DNA of 64,000 bases from Clostridium aciditolerans (GTDB lineage Bacteria > Bacillota > Clostridia > Clostridiales > Clostridiaceae): NCBI RefSeq assembly GCF_016316925.1, contig NZ_JAEEGB010000014.1, positions 156,995 to 220,994 of the forward strand, written 5' to 3'. Both the position numbers and the translations under genes were made by a program. Under the pieces are notes generated by a model that saw only the letters and a program-made list of their open reading frames with translations, searched no databases and was not told where the DNA came from. Position 1 is the first letter of the stretch. The number at the start of each line of letters is the position of its first letter. This document shows positions 46,494 to 55,343 of the stretch, piece after piece.

Positions 46494-46552
46494 AAAAATT
46501 GTAAACTGTCCCTTAGCTAACTCAAGTCGTATAAAAATTGTAAACCGTCCCC
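46494..46552. repeat. Two direct REP-like half-sites, right flank of the RAYT gene
   Basis: AAAAATTGTAAACTGTCCC (46494-46512) and AAAAATTGTAAACCGTCCCC (46533-46552) in the same orientation, 20 bases apart. Unlike other copies they are tandem, not palindromic. They lie between the RAYT start and the MntP-like gene. Confidence 0.88.
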
Positions 46553-46651
46553 GAACAAAAATGTCTTATAAAAACTTCTTTATATAGACAATATAATAGA
46601 TATAAAGTAAAATATTATTGTTAAAATAAAGTAAAAATAAGGAGAAATGGT

Positions 46652-47203
46652 ATGGACTTTTATTCATTGTTACTGATAGCCATAGCCTTATCGTTAGATG
46701 CATTTGGTGTGGCATTATGCATAGGATTAAATAGAGGAGTAAGAATAAAAGGAAGAGTTTTATTTTCAGCCTGCAGCGGATTTTTTCAATTTCTATTCGC
46801 TTTTATTGGTGCATATGCAGGAGTGTTATTTAATACATACATAGCATCCGTTCCTAAAGTTATAGGAGGAGCCCTTATATCAATTGTAGGAATCTTAATG
46901 TTAAAAGAAGGATTTCAAAATAAAGGAGAGTGTCCTGTTATAAGACCAGGAACGTATTTTATTCTTGGTATATCAGTAAGTATAGATGCTATGGTTATAG
47001 GATTCACTGTACTCAATAACATAAATAATAATCTCATTATACTTCGGAATACGTTGTTTATAGGAGTGGTGACATTAATAATATCATCGCTTGCATTCGT
47101 AATAGCAAAGTACCTAAAAAAAATAGAGCTTTTAGGCAAATATGCGGATTATATAGGCGGAGTAATACTTGTTATCTTCGGGATAAAGATGATGTTTTTC
47201 TAA
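46652..47203 (+). CDS. MntP/YtaF-like manganese exporter family protein
   Basis: 183 residues with six membrane helices and the two acidic motifs of the family (SLDAFGVAL at about 14-22 and SIDAMVIGF at about 110-118), consistent with PF02659. These proteins export Mn(II) or related metals. The Fur-family regulator gene starts about 20 bp downstream and is probably in the same operon. I saw no yybP-ykoY-type manganese riboswitch upstream. AAGGAG precedes the ATG. Confidence 0.88.
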   Translation: MDFYSLLLIAIALSLDAFGVALCIGLNRGVRIKGRVLFSACSGFFQFLFAFIGAYAGVLFNTYIASVPKVIGGALISIVGILMLKEGFQNKGECPVIRPGTYFILGISVSIDAMVIGFTVLNNINNNLIILRNTLFIGVVTLIISSLAFVIAKYLKKIELLGKYADYIGGVILVIFGIKMMFF

Positions 47204-47224
47204 AGAAAGCTTGGGGTGAAAGCA

Positions 47225-47650
47225 TTGGAAATAGAAAAATACTTAAGACAGCATGGAATAAAAGTTACAAAAGGAAGAATAAATGTGCTTGATATTTTAA
47301 ATAAATCAGATCATGCTGTGAATGCTGAGTATATTTTTAATGAATGTAAGAAAAGAAATTTAAATATTGATTTATCCACTGTATACAGATCATTAGACTT
47401 ATTTGAAAATAAGGAATTAATAAAGAAGTTTGATCTAGGACAGGGTAAAAATAATTACAGGCTTAGAAAAGAAGATCATAAACATATACTTCAATGCAAG
47501 TTATGCCATAAAGAGGTTGAAATAGATTGTCCAATGCAACAGGTTAGAGAGTTAATAAAGGATAAAACAGGATTTACATTTATGGATAAGGAATTAGACT
47601 TAAAGCTTGAAGGAATTTGTGATGAATGTACGGACCATACAAAAAAATAA
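47225..47650 (+). CDS. Fur-family metal-responsive regulator
   Basis: 141 residues from TTG at 47225, chosen because GGGGTGA (47213-47219) suits it; a GTG at 47216 overlaps that site. The winged-helix part (HGIKVTKGRINVLDILNKSDHAVNAEYIF and DLSTVYRSLDLFENKELI) and the metal part (EDHKHILQCKLCHKEVEID and the late CDEC) are clear; the two Cys pairs form the structural zinc site. It probably controls the adjacent exporter. Whether it senses Mn, Fe, Zn or peroxide cannot be told from sequence. Confidence 0.92.
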   Translation: MEIEKYLRQHGIKVTKGRINVLDILNKSDHAVNAEYIFNECKKRNLNIDLSTVYRSLDLFENKELIKKFDLGQGKNNYRLRKEDHKHILQCKLCHKEVEIDCPMQQVRELIKDKTGFTFMDKELDLKLEGICDECTDHTKK

Positions 47651-47680
47651 GAATAGATTGTATATCTATTCCTAAAGGTT

Positions 47681-48010
47681 TTATTGACTTTGTAAGGTAA
47701 CTTGAGCAGGATAGATTTTTTTTACTTTCCATATTCCTTGGCTATTTCTTTCTAGGAAAACGCTGTAAGCTCTTTGATGATGTGGAGATTTTTTCTCCAT
47801 TCCATCGATTTTCACTACAGCTATGTTGCCATTAGAGAAAGAAAGATCTAGGGTACCTATATTATACATTTTATAACGGTTGAGTATTCCTGATGTAAAG
47901 TAGTGTTGAACAGCATGGTTAATATTTTTACATTTATTAGATGTATAAGTAAACTTTATAAATCCACCAACGATAACCACAGTTAAACAAATTGCTAAAA
48001 ACTTTTTCAT
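47681..48010 (-). CDS. Small exported protein of unknown function
   Basis: 109 residues. MKKFLAICLTVVIVGGFIKFTY is a signal peptide or single anchor. The rest resembles a small alpha+beta fold with Cys at 27 and FLERNSQGIWKVKKIYP near the end, a pattern seen in NTF2-like or DUF4829-like exported proteins; this is weak. It runs convergent to the Fur-family gene with 30 bp between stops. The revcomp upstream has GAGGGAATC before the ATG. Confidence 0.75.
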   Translation of the reverse strand: MKKFLAICLTVVIVGGFIKFTYTSNKCKNINHAVQHYFTSGILNRYKMYNIGTLDLSFSNGNIAVVKIDGMEKKSPHHQRAYSVFLERNSQGIWKVKKIYPAQVTLQSQ

Positions 48011-48126
48011 AAGATTCCCTCACTAAATGGAAATTAATTACAATAATATAATAACTAAAATTTGTAAATAAGTAAATACTAATATTATAAAAATTATTAA
48101 AGTTATATGTAAGGCGGTGTTAATGT

Positions 48127-48525
48127 ATGGATTTTTCTTCATTAGTTTTAATGGAAAAGGATAAAGATACAGGTTTTGTGACTAAGGAGCTGGGAAGCTA
48201 TGAAGTAGGTGAAGGAGCAGAGTACATAAAGAAAATGTTTTATGATGGTGATAAAATAAATGTATATTTTGATACCAATAGAGATGTTGAAGATTGGGAA
48301 TACTCTGCTGTATTTGATTTATTTAATGAAGATAAGTTTATAGAACAAGAATATAGTATAGAGCAAATTGACGATGAGTATAATCCAACATGGCTAGTAA
48401 AGTTTGATTATAATGAGGAACATTCTATTGTGCTATCAAAATTAAATAACTTATGTTCTCTAATTAAAGCACATATAAGGGAAGTCTTTGAAAATGTCAA
48501 AGGAAAAGAAGAGGAATACAAATAA
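48127..48525 (+). CDS. Conserved-looking acidic cytoplasmic protein, unknown function
   Basis: 132 residues, no signal or membrane segment, strongly acidic (many Asp/Glu) with alternating strand-like segments and a final helix rich in Lys/Glu. AAGGCGG lies upstream of the ATG. It looks like one of the small hypothetical proteins common in clostridia but I cannot name a family with confidence. A long hairpin follows the stop. Confidence 0.78.
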   Translation: MDFSSLVLMEKDKDTGFVTKELGSYEVGEGAEYIKKMFYDGDKINVYFDTNRDVEDWEYSAVFDLFNEDKFIEQEYSIEQIDDEYNPTWLVKFDYNEEHSIVLSKLNNLCSLIKAHIREVFENVKGKEEEYK

Positions 48526-48532
48526 TTGTAAG

Positions 48533-48605
48533 CAGTTGTTTAAAAGTATAGGATTCGAGCTAGAAAGTTAGTTCCACACCATTGAATCCTATATTTAGAC
48601 AACTG
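48533..48605 (+). terminator. Long imperfect hairpin after the acidic hypothetical gene
   Basis: CAGTTGTTTAAAAGTATAGG... (from 48533) pairs with the arm ending ATTTAGACAACTG at 48605 over about 22 bp with a few interruptions. The T run after it is weak. The rest of 48606-48830 has a TATAAT at 48684 that may be the promoter of the HD-GYP gene. Confidence 0.65.
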
Positions 48606-48830
48606 TTTATAATTGTCTGAAAATAAAGTAACTTTTTTATAATTAATATTTAAACAGCATTATTAATAATTATTAAAGTTTGGTATAATAACTTTATATA
48701 GCTATTTTATTTTCTTAAATAATATGATATGATTTCATAAGTAGTAGTATTTTGACTTATTTTAGAATAATGTGTAAATCAAGGCATGAAATATATATGT
48801 ATGATAGCAAGATTTATTTGAGGTGGAGAA

Positions 48831-49889
48831 ATGAGGCTGGAGTTCATTAATAGGGTTAGTGACAATGATGTATTAGGTAAAAGCATATTAACAAACGAGG
48901 GACAAGTCTTACTAAGAGCTGGAGTAAGGTTAAGTGGTATTTACATACAAAAACTGAAAGAGTTAGGTGTTTTCTATATATACGTGGAAGATGACAGATT
49001 AGATGATGTGGATGTAGAAGATGAAAAACTTTCAGAGCTAAAACAGGTTACAATGAAAAGCATGTGCAATGTTATGAAAAATGTACATGATTGTAATGGA
49101 AAAAAGCTTAAGGAATCGCTTGGCGCTGTTGAAGATATGATTAATTATATTGTAGATATTGGAGATGTTAATAAAAGTCTCTATGACATACAAACCTATG
49201 ATAACTATACATATGTACACTCTCTGGATACTTGTATTATGACGACTTTTCTAGGTATGACCTCAAAATTTAACGAATGGGACCTAAAGGATCTCGGTAT
49301 TGGAGCGATACTTCACGATGTAGGAAAGACACAAGTTCCAATTACTATATTAAATAAGCAGGGACGTTTAACAGATGAAGAGTTTAATGAAATTAAAAAG
49401 CATACATTGTACGGAGCTAAAATGCTAAAAAAGAATATTTCAATGCCTGACTCCATAATTAAAATAGTTGAACAGCATCATGAAAGAGTTGATGGTAGGG
49501 GATATCCTTATGGACTAAATGGAAAACAGATTTCTAAGTTTGCAAAGATTGTATGTATCTGTGATGTATATGATGCTATAAGCAATGATAGATGTTACAG
49601 AAAGAAGTTTAGCCCTAATGATGCCTATGAACTCATTCTCTCAGGAAGTGGGACTAGTTTTGATGAAGAGTTAGTTAAAAATTTTAAAAATACATTTGCT
49701 ATCTATCCTTTAGGATGTTGTGTTAAACTATCAAATGGCAATGAGGGATTTGTTATAAAACAAAACAAAGGATTTCCAGACAGACCAGTAGTCAGAGTGT
49801 TATATGATAGTGAAACTAAAAGTCCAATACCTTTTTATGAAATAGATTTATTAAATAATCCTAGCATTGTAATACAAAGTATTGCATGA
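48831..49889 (+). CDS. HD-GYP domain protein, probable cyclic-di-GMP phosphodiesterase
   Basis: 352 residues. An N-terminal domain of about 100 residues (LGKSILTNEGQVLLRAGVRLSGIYIQKLKELGV) is followed by the HD-GYP core: ILHDVGKTQVP (HD pair), IKKHTLYGAKML, EQHHERVDGRGYPYGL (HHE and GYP) and CDVYDAISNDRCYRK. The DxxT variant position reads DAISNDRCYR. All ligand residues appear intact, so hydrolysis of c-di-GMP is likely. No partner GGDEF gene is in the window. It could link c-di-GMP to EPS or motility (inference). Confidence 0.92.
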   Translation: MRLEFINRVSDNDVLGKSILTNEGQVLLRAGVRLSGIYIQKLKELGVFYIYVEDDRLDDVDVEDEKLSELKQVTMKSMCNVMKNVHDCNGKKLKESLGAVEDMINYIVDIGDVNKSLYDIQTYDNYTYVHSLDTCIMTTFLGMTSKFNEWDLKDLGIGAILHDVGKTQVPITILNKQGRLTDEEFNEIKKHTLYGAKMLKKNISMPDSIIKIVEQHHERVDGRGYPYGLNGKQISKFAKIVCICDVYDAISNDRCYRKKFSPNDAYELILSGSGTSFDEELVKNFKNTFAIYPLGCCVKLSNGNEGFVIKQNKGFPDRPVVRVLYDSETKSPIPFYEIDLLNNPSIVIQSIA

Positions 49890-49925
49890 TAAGTGATGGT
49901 TAGTTGTCGGATAAAATTGAATGCA

Positions 49926-49980
49926 CAGCACACAATAAACTAGTAAGAAGAGTTTATCTGTTGCGGTGCTTTTATTTTTA
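49926..49980 (+). terminator. Probable terminator after the HD-GYP gene
   Basis: AGCAC...AATAAACT pairs imperfectly with AGTTTAT...GTGCT (to about 49970), followed by TTTTATTTTT. The stem is interrupted by a small bulge. Confidence 0.6.
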
Positions 49981-50009
49981 AAGTTTTATATAGTTTGAAG
50001 GAGAATTTT

Positions 50010-51014
50010 ATGGAAGCATATATTAAAAATTTAATACAAAATCTATATGAGCATTACGGTTATAGTATTTTAGAGATTGGAGAAATAAATGGCCTTTACA
50101 CTAATTGGGGAGTTTATAAAAAGACAGATAGTAGCATTGATGTGATGTTTTTTTGTAATTTAGAGGGCAGTTATCAACTCAATATTCATGAAATAGAAAC
50201 ATTAGCAAGAAAGCACTTACAGACTGATAACATAAGATTAATCCAGGCTATAATTGACGATAGATTGAAAATTGAATCTAATGAGAATGGAGAATTGAGT
50301 GTAAATCAGGAAATTTATCAACAATGTGAATTAATTTTAATCAACAATGTGGATAATAAAGTACTATATTTTAGCGAGGGTTTAAAAGATAAGGTTCAGG
50401 AACTAGCGACCATTATAAATTACACGAACACATCACAAAATAGGGCTGCAAAAGCAGAGAGACCAATTATAACATATGTTTTAATTGGTGTAAATGTATT
50501 GGCTTATATACTTACCGCTTATTTATCAGGAAACATTGTTGATAGTAATATAAATGTACTGATATTCTTAGGCGCAAAGGTTAATCAGCTTATAAACCAA
50601 GGAGAATACTATAGATTTATTACATGTATGTTTTTACATGGTGGAATTATACACCTTGCTTTTAATATGTATGCATTAAATTCTTTAGGACCACTAGTAG
50701 AGAAAATATACGGAAGAACTAAGTATGTTTTTATATACTTTTTAGCAGGCATAATTTCGTCTATCTTTAGCTATATATTTTCAACTGGGGTATCCATCGG
50801 AGCATCGGGAGCTATATTTGGTCTTTTAGGAGCAGCACTAGTTTTTGCAGTAAAAATGAAAAATAGTGTTGGGAAAGGATTTATGATGAACATAGTGTCC
50901 GTTATTGCTATAAATTTAGTTATGGGCTTCTCTATACCTAATATAGACAACTTTGGACATATGGGTGGACTTATTGGCGGTGTTATAGCTTCATTATTTT
51001 TGTTTCGCAGATAG
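50010..51014 (+). CDS. Rhomboid-family intramembrane serine protease with N-terminal cytosolic domain
   Basis: 334 residues from the ATG at 50010 (AAGGAG at 49998-50003; an in-frame TTG at 49995 is unlikely). About 150 soluble residues precede six or seven membrane helices. The rhomboid signatures are present: FLHGGIIHLAFNMYALNSLG, GASGAIFGLLGA with the catalytic Ser (about 263), and NFGHMGGLIGG with the catalytic His. The TAG stop codon shares its last base with a REP-like half-site. Substrates unknown. Confidence 0.92.
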   Translation: MEAYIKNLIQNLYEHYGYSILEIGEINGLYTNWGVYKKTDSSIDVMFFCNLEGSYQLNIHEIETLARKHLQTDNIRLIQAIIDDRLKIESNENGELSVNQEIYQQCELILINNVDNKVLYFSEGLKDKVQELATIINYTNTSQNRAAKAERPIITYVLIGVNVLAYILTAYLSGNIVDSNINVLIFLGAKVNQLINQGEYYRFITCMFLHGGIIHLAFNMYALNSLGPLVEKIYGRTKYVFIYFLAGIISSIFSYIFSTGVSIGASGAIFGLLGAALVFAVKMKNSVGKGFMMNIVSVIAINLVMGFSIPNIDNFGHMGGLIGGVIASLFLFRR

Positions 51015-51164
51015 GGACACACTGCAATTTTTCTTCATTTCCTTTATTTCTTTATTTGGGGACAGTCTGCAATTTTTCGACCTACATCGAAAAATTGTAG
51101 ACTGTCCCCAATAAAAGAAAGACGGTACACAATTTATCAAGATGAAAAATTGTGTACCGTCCCC
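51014..51164. repeat. Cluster of three REP-like repeats between rhomboid and FtsH-like genes
   Basis: One half-site at 51014-51033, a perfect-looking palindrome at 51058-51109 (GGGGACAGTCTGCAATTTTTC and its complement) and a second at 51121-51164 with GACGGTACACAATTT arms. The two palindromes differ in matched positions on both arms, so each keeps its pairing. They fill the whole gap between two convergent genes. Confidence 0.92.
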
Positions 51165-51175
51165 TATGACTACCA

Positions 51176-52909
51176 TTATAGATTCAAGTCCTCTGAATAT
51201 AATGTTTCCTTTTCTAAAAGTAAATTAGTTAACTTTTCTAGATTATGTCTTTCACTTACAAGCAGCGTCTTAACATCTTCATACATAGAATCAATCATGT
51301 CTTTACATTCTTTAATAACTTCATCTTGATTTAGATTTAACTCCAGCAACTCCTGCATGTTTAATAATCCAAGAGTGTCCCCCATACCATATTGAGTTAT
51401 CATATTAAATGATATCTTGGTACTTTGTTTTAAGTCATTGTGTGCTCCAGTTGTAATGTAATCAGCTCCAAATATGATTTCTTCAGCAGCTCTTCCACCA
51501 AGTAGAACCATAATTCTCTTCTTTAAATAGTTTTTATTTTGATATAAGTTGTCTTTAGGTATACTTAAAGTGTATCCGCCAGCACCTTTAGTGCTTGGTA
51601 TAATTGTAACTTTTGATACCTTTTCTTCCGGTAAAACCTTTAAAGATACAAGAGCATGTCCAATTTCGTGATAAGCTGTAATCTTTTTATCTATATCCTT
51701 TATATGATCTCTATTTTTCTTTTCGTATCCAGCAAGAACAATTGAAAATGCTTGATCAAGATGTATATCTTCTATATTTTCACTATTATCTTTGCAAGCC
51801 AGTATAGCAGCTTCATTTGTTAAACTTTCAAGTTTTGCACCTGAGAAGTAAGAAGTCTTATGAGCCCATTCTTTTACGTTTATACTTCCTACAGGCTTGT
51901 TCTTTAGATGAAGATTTAAGATTTTCTCTCTAGCGCTCACGTCTGGAAGATTAACCTCAATGTGTCTATCAAATCTACCAGGTCTTAAAAGAGCAGGATC
52001 TAGCATGTCTAATCTGTTTGTAGCGGCCATAACTATAATGCCTTCTTTTTCGTTAAAGCCTGACATTTCAGTAAGCAATGCATTTAGAGTTTGATCTCTT
52101 TCGTCAGAACCACCAGTATTTTTTCCGCCATCTCTTTTCTTACCGATAGCATCTATTTCGTCGATAAATATAACAGCTTTGCCGTTACTTCTTGCTTTTT
52201 TAAATAATTGTCTTATACGGCTGGCACCAACCCCTACGTATACCTGAATAAAATCTGAACCAGATACAGCATAGAATGGAACTCCAGCTTCTCCTGCTAC
52301 AGCCTTTGCTAGAAGTGTCTTACCTGTTCCAGGTTCACCATAAAGTATTACTCCCTTTGGCATTCTTGCGCCATATTGAGTATATTTTTCGGGATTTTTT
52401 AAAAAGTCAACTAAGTCATTCATGCTTTCCTTAGCTTCCTCATTTCCAGCTACGCTCTCAAAATTATATTTTGTATCTGCCACAACACTTGCATCTAAGG
52501 CATCCACTGAACGCATTCTTTTTGAAGTAATAGATGATGATTTTATACCCATAAATGCAATAGCCGCAATGGAAAGAACCAAAGTTGTCAGTGGAAGCAC
52601 TTGTCCAATATCCACTGGCAGGTCTTCAGACACTGTAACTCCATCCTTTAACATTACTTCTTTAAAATCACTTGTTCTAGGATTATCTGTTTCATATATT
52701 TTTCCGTCACTTAACTTAACTCTTATCTTAGAAGTATTAGTTAAGTACACAGTTGAAACCTTTTTACTAGAGACATCATTTAAAAAAATAACATAAGATT
52801 TGTAATCAGTAGATCTATGTGAGTAAGTAAAAAATATCAACGCTACTAGAGAAAGTACGGCAGTTAAAACAGGTATCAGCATAAATTTGTTTTTAATTTT
52901 ATTCTTCAT
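51176..52909 (-). CDS. FtsH-like membrane AAA+ zinc protease
   Basis: 577 residues from the ATG at 52909, preceded by GAGGT; the frame extends 26 codons further upstream without support. Two membrane helices (about 8-28 and 105-125) enclose a small extracytoplasmic domain. Then come the AAA domain with GEPGTGKT (Walker A), VIFIDEIDAIGKKR (Walker B), the pore loop (FIQVYVGVGASR, variant of the usual F-V-E/G), the SRH segment NRLDMLDPALLRPGRFDRH, and the protease site HEIGH. Shorter than housekeeping FtsH at the C-terminus, so probably an accessory paralogue. Confidence 0.93.
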   Translation of the reverse strand: MKNKIKNKFMLIPVLTAVLSLVALIFFTYSHRSTDYKSYVIFLNDVSSKKVSTVYLTNTSKIRVKLSDGKIYETDNPRTSDFKEVMLKDGVTVSEDLPVDIGQVLPLTTLVLSIAAIAFMGIKSSSITSKRMRSVDALDASVVADTKYNFESVAGNEEAKESMNDLVDFLKNPEKYTQYGARMPKGVILYGEPGTGKTLLAKAVAGEAGVPFYAVSGSDFIQVYVGVGASRIRQLFKKARSNGKAVIFIDEIDAIGKKRDGGKNTGGSDERDQTLNALLTEMSGFNEKEGIIVMAATNRLDMLDPALLRPGRFDRHIEVNLPDVSAREKILNLHLKNKPVGSINVKEWAHKTSYFSGAKLESLTNEAAILACKDNSENIEDIHLDQAFSIVLAGYEKKNRDHIKDIDKKITAYHEIGHALVSLKVLPEEKVSKVTIIPSTKGAGGYTLSIPKDNLYQNKNYLKKRIMVLLGGRAAEEIIFGADYITTGAHNDLKQSTKISFNMITQYGMGDTLGLLNMQELLELNLNQDEVIKECKDMIDSMYEDVKTLLVSERHNLEKLTNLLLEKETLYSEDLNL

Positions 52910-52966
52910 TAAATACCTCACCTTCCTAAAATAATTATATATTTGAATTTTTAGTTGAAATCTTGA

Positions 52967-53022
52967 TGAAAAACTGTGAACTATCAATAATAAAATGTTA
53001 CGAAAAGTTGTGAACTGTCCCC
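52967..53022. repeat. Two REP-like half-sites, partly degraded
   Basis: GAAAAACTGTGAACTATC (52967-52984, degraded) and GAAAAGTTGTGAACTGTCCCC (53002-53022). The second differs by one base from the half-site embedded in the YkvA gene at 53810. Confidence 0.85.
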
Positions 53023-53028
53023 GATGAT

Positions 53029-53226
53029 ATGTCTATGAACTACTTAAGAAAATCATATGTTGATTACGAAGCATCTGAGTATGATATTATAATATTTTTG
53101 ATATTAAGTCTAATGAAAATCATAAATTTTGCTAAAGTAATTTATGGAACAGCTGGTGATGAAATTACGAACTACATTGAAAATGTTATTGCAGAAATTT
53201 TAGTTTACTGTATACTTTACTTATAA
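53029..53226 (+). CDS. Possible small helical protein, low support
   Basis: 65 codons open from an ATG at 53029 just after a repeat half-site. The middle is hydrophobic (IIIFLILSLMKII). There is no ribosome site upstream and the composition is close to that of random A/T-rich DNA, so this may be a remnant or chance frame. Confidence 0.25.
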   Translation: MSMNYLRKSYVDYEASEYDIIIFLILSLMKIINFAKVIYGTAGDEITNYIENVIAEILVYCILYL

Positions 53227-53342
53227 AGAAAAACTTGGGTTTTATACTTGTTAAACTATATACTAACTATTTGTTGTTTATATAAGAAATAGTTTTTAGT
53301 AATGGTTAATTATTAGATAAACGAAAGAGGGGAGAATTTTAT

Positions 53343-54380
53343 ATGAAGATTTCAGCTGCAAAAGTTATTTTAACAGAGCAGGATATATTAAGCATAATTG
53401 AAGATTATGTTCATATTGAAGGGCTTGAAATAAACTCTATAGAAATTAAGGAGTTAATAACAGTTAGAGGTAGCTATAAAAAAAGGATAAAAATTCCCTT
53501 TGAAGTTAAATTAGGACTAGGAAATATAAAAGGAAATATAATAAACGTTAAGATATTGAAAGTTAATGTATCTAAAATAGGAATAATAAAGAGCATTAAA
53601 AATGTTGCATTAAAAAAGCTACTAAGTGATTTTTCTGATTTAGGCGTAGATGTGGACAAGGATAATGTGGCTGTTAATCTAGAAGAAGTGTCCAAGCTAG
53701 TGCCGTATTTCTACTTTACATTAAATCGAATAAATATTATTGAAGGTGGAATTGAGGTAGAAGCAGAAGATGTTATTTATGCTGAAACTAAAAAAATGAT
53801 ACCAATGAAGAAAAGTTGCGAACTGTCCCCAATAAGAACCCAGGGGGAATACTCAAGGGTTAGAGGTAGAATAGTAGAAAAAGTTCCTGAAAAATATGAA
53901 AAGTTTGTTCAGTATGCAATGCTTATACCAGATATAACAGTGCTTTTATGGAGATTATTTAGAGATAAAAGGGTTAAAATAAAGGTAAAGATGATGGTTG
54001 GTGGAGTGATAATGTACTTAGCTAGTCCAATAGACATACTTCCGGATTTCATACCTCTTATAGGCAGAATTGATGATGTGGCTATTGCTTTCTTTGGGCT
54101 AAATGCTATTATAAATGAGGTTCCAGAAGAAATCATCCTTGAAAATTGGCAGGGAGAGGAAAATGTAATTTTATTGACTAAAGAAGCTGTTAATTATATA
54201 TCTAACCTAGTTGGCACTTACAATGTAAGCAAATTTCTTGAAGTTATAAAAAGTATTTTTAAAAAAGGACATGAAAATTATAAGTTAGCTGCAAAAAAAC
54301 AGCAGTTAGAATCTAATATGTATAATCTTGAACTTGAGGAGGCAATAACTTTAAATGAAGATGATTACCATATACACTGA
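53343..54380 (+). CDS. Protein with YkvA (DUF1232) domain and a unique N-terminal domain
   Basis: 345 residues. The N-terminal 150 residues are strand-rich ([32 protein letters not shown]) and not recognised. The DUF1232 hallmark [32 protein letters not shown] is at about 221-253, with a membrane-like character. A helical tail follows. A REP-like half-site (53810-53830) lies in frame between the two parts and encodes KKSCELSP. Function unknown. Its end overlaps the RNase HI gene by 26 bases. Confidence 0.85.
   Translation: MKISAAKVILTEQDILSIIEDYVHIEGLEINSIEIKELITVRGSYKKRIKIPFEVKLGLGNIKGNIINVKILKVNVSKIGIIKSIKNVALKKLLSDFSDLGVDVDKDNVAVNLEEVSKLVPYFYFTLNRINIIEGGIEVEAEDVIYAETKKMIPMKKSCELSPIRTQGEYSRVRGRIVEKVPEKYEKFVQYAMLIPDITVLLWRLFRDKRVKIKVKMMVGGVIMYLASPIDILPDFIPLIGRIDDVAIAFFGLNAIINEVPEEIILENWQGEENVILLTKEAVNYISNLVGTYNVSKFLEVIKSIFKKGHENYKLAAKKQQLESNMYNLELEEAITLNEDDYHIH
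53810..53830 (+). repeat. REP-like half-site inside the YkvA-domain gene
   Basis: GAAAAGTTGCGAACTGTCCCC matches the intergenic half-site at 53002-53022 in 20 of 21 bases. It falls in a linker between the N-terminal and YkvA domains, and the frame is preserved. Confidence 0.88.
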
Positions 54381-54801
54381 TGGAGCATGTAGAGGAAATG
54401 GAAAAGAGAATACAATTGGAGGATTTGGAATAGTCCTTATGTATAACGGTATGAAAAAGGAAATAAAAAAAGGATATAGAAATACCACAAATAATATAAT
54501 GGAGCTTTCAGCGGTAATCGAAGCATTGTCTATGCTAAAAGAACCTTGTGAAGTTAAGCTTCATAGTGATTCAGCTTATGTAATAAATGCAATAAATCAA
54601 AATTGGATTAAAAATTGGCAAAAAAATGGCTGGAAGACAGCTTCTAAAGAACCAGTGAAAAATAGAGAACTTTGGGAGAAGCTTATAGAATTAGTTAATA
54701 TTCATAAAGTTGAGTTTATAAAAGTAAAAGGACACAGTGATAACGAATTTAACAATAGATGTGATAAACTTGCAAATGAAGCAATGGATGAATTAATTTA
54801 A
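54355..54801 (+). CDS. rnhA: Ribonuclease HI
   Basis: 148 residues, the normal length. [37 protein letters not shown] and [21 protein letters not shown] carry the D-E-D-D active site (about D9, E49, D71, D132). It degrades RNA in RNA-DNA hybrids. The ATG at 54355 lies inside the end of the YkvA gene, with GAGGAGG about 12 bases upstream, so coupling is likely. Confidence 0.95.
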   Translation: MKMITIYTDGACRGNGKENTIGGFGIVLMYNGMKKEIKKGYRNTTNNIMELSAVIEALSMLKEPCEVKLHSDSAYVINAINQNWIKNWQKNGWKTASKEPVKNRELWEKLIELVNIHKVEFIKVKGHSDNEFNNRCDKLANEAMDELI

Positions 54802-54875
54802 GTTTTCTGTTTAATAAATAAAAAAATGCATATTCTATATATATACCTATTTAAAATAAAAGGAGAGTGTAGATT

Positions 54876-55040
54876 ATGCGTGGTAGATTTCTTACAGGAG
54901 CTTTAATCGGAGCAGCAGTTGGCATGATGGTGATGCCAGGGCTTGATAGAAATACGAGAAGAAGAATAAAGAGAACAGCTAAGATAGTTAGACATGCAGC
55001 AGGAGACGTGTACGAAGGTGTGGTAGATAGAGTTAAATAA
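54876..55040 (+). CDS. Small YtxH-like protein, 54 residues
   Basis: ATG at 54876 with AAGGAGAG 8 bases upstream, stop at 55038-55040. A short Gly/Ala/Met-rich membrane segment (TGALIGAAVGMMVMPGL) is followed by a strongly basic region (RNTRRRIKRTAKIVRHAAGDVYEGVVDRVK). This is the layout of the YtxH family, small membrane-linked proteins often induced by stress. Too short for most gene finders, but the ribosome site and composition make it real. Confidence 0.85.
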   Translation: MRGRFLTGALIGAAVGMMVMPGLDRNTRRRIKRTAKIVRHAAGDVYEGVVDRVK

Positions 55041-55110
55041 TAAACATATAGAAAGCACATAAAATGTAATATACTATCATCTTTAACTTGTTATTTATTT
55101 TATGTGTTTA

Positions 55111-55152
55111 ATTGCGTACTTTGAAATTAATTTTACAGTACGCAATTTTTTT
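55111..55152 (+). terminator. Rho-independent terminator after the YtxH-like gene
   Basis: A perfect 10-bp stem, ATTGCGTACT (55111-55120) with AGTACGCAAT (55137-55146), then TTTTTT. An earlier looser inverted pair, CACATAAAAT (55056-55065) with ATTTTATGTG (55097-55106), precedes it. Nothing else is supported in 55153-55343. Confidence 0.88.
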
Positions 55153-55343
55153 ACATGTAAAAAATCAGTAAAAAATGGTATATTCTTGAATTTAAGGTCA
55201 ATACAAGTTAAAAGTATTACTATTTTATTAAAAATTTTTATATTAGGATTAAAAATATGTTATAATAAGATGAGACTTTGCAGAATTTTTAATAAAATAA
55301 TTTATATATATTAATATTGTAGGTAGTAAAGGAAGAGTGATTT

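Noticed and set aside
46553-46651. Manganese (yybP-ykoY) riboswitch before the MntP-like gene
   Set aside because: The interval is short, A/T-rich and lacks the conserved core of that riboswitch.
299-53022. The GGGGAC-type repeats as a CRISPR array or transposon ends
   Set aside because: They are scattered, mostly palindromic, without regular spacers or cas genes, and do not define a unit with inverted ends beyond the RAYT locus.
55102-55314. 70-codon frame between the YtxH-like and XRE-TPR genes
   Set aside because: It runs through a strong terminator hairpin and lacks a ribosome site.
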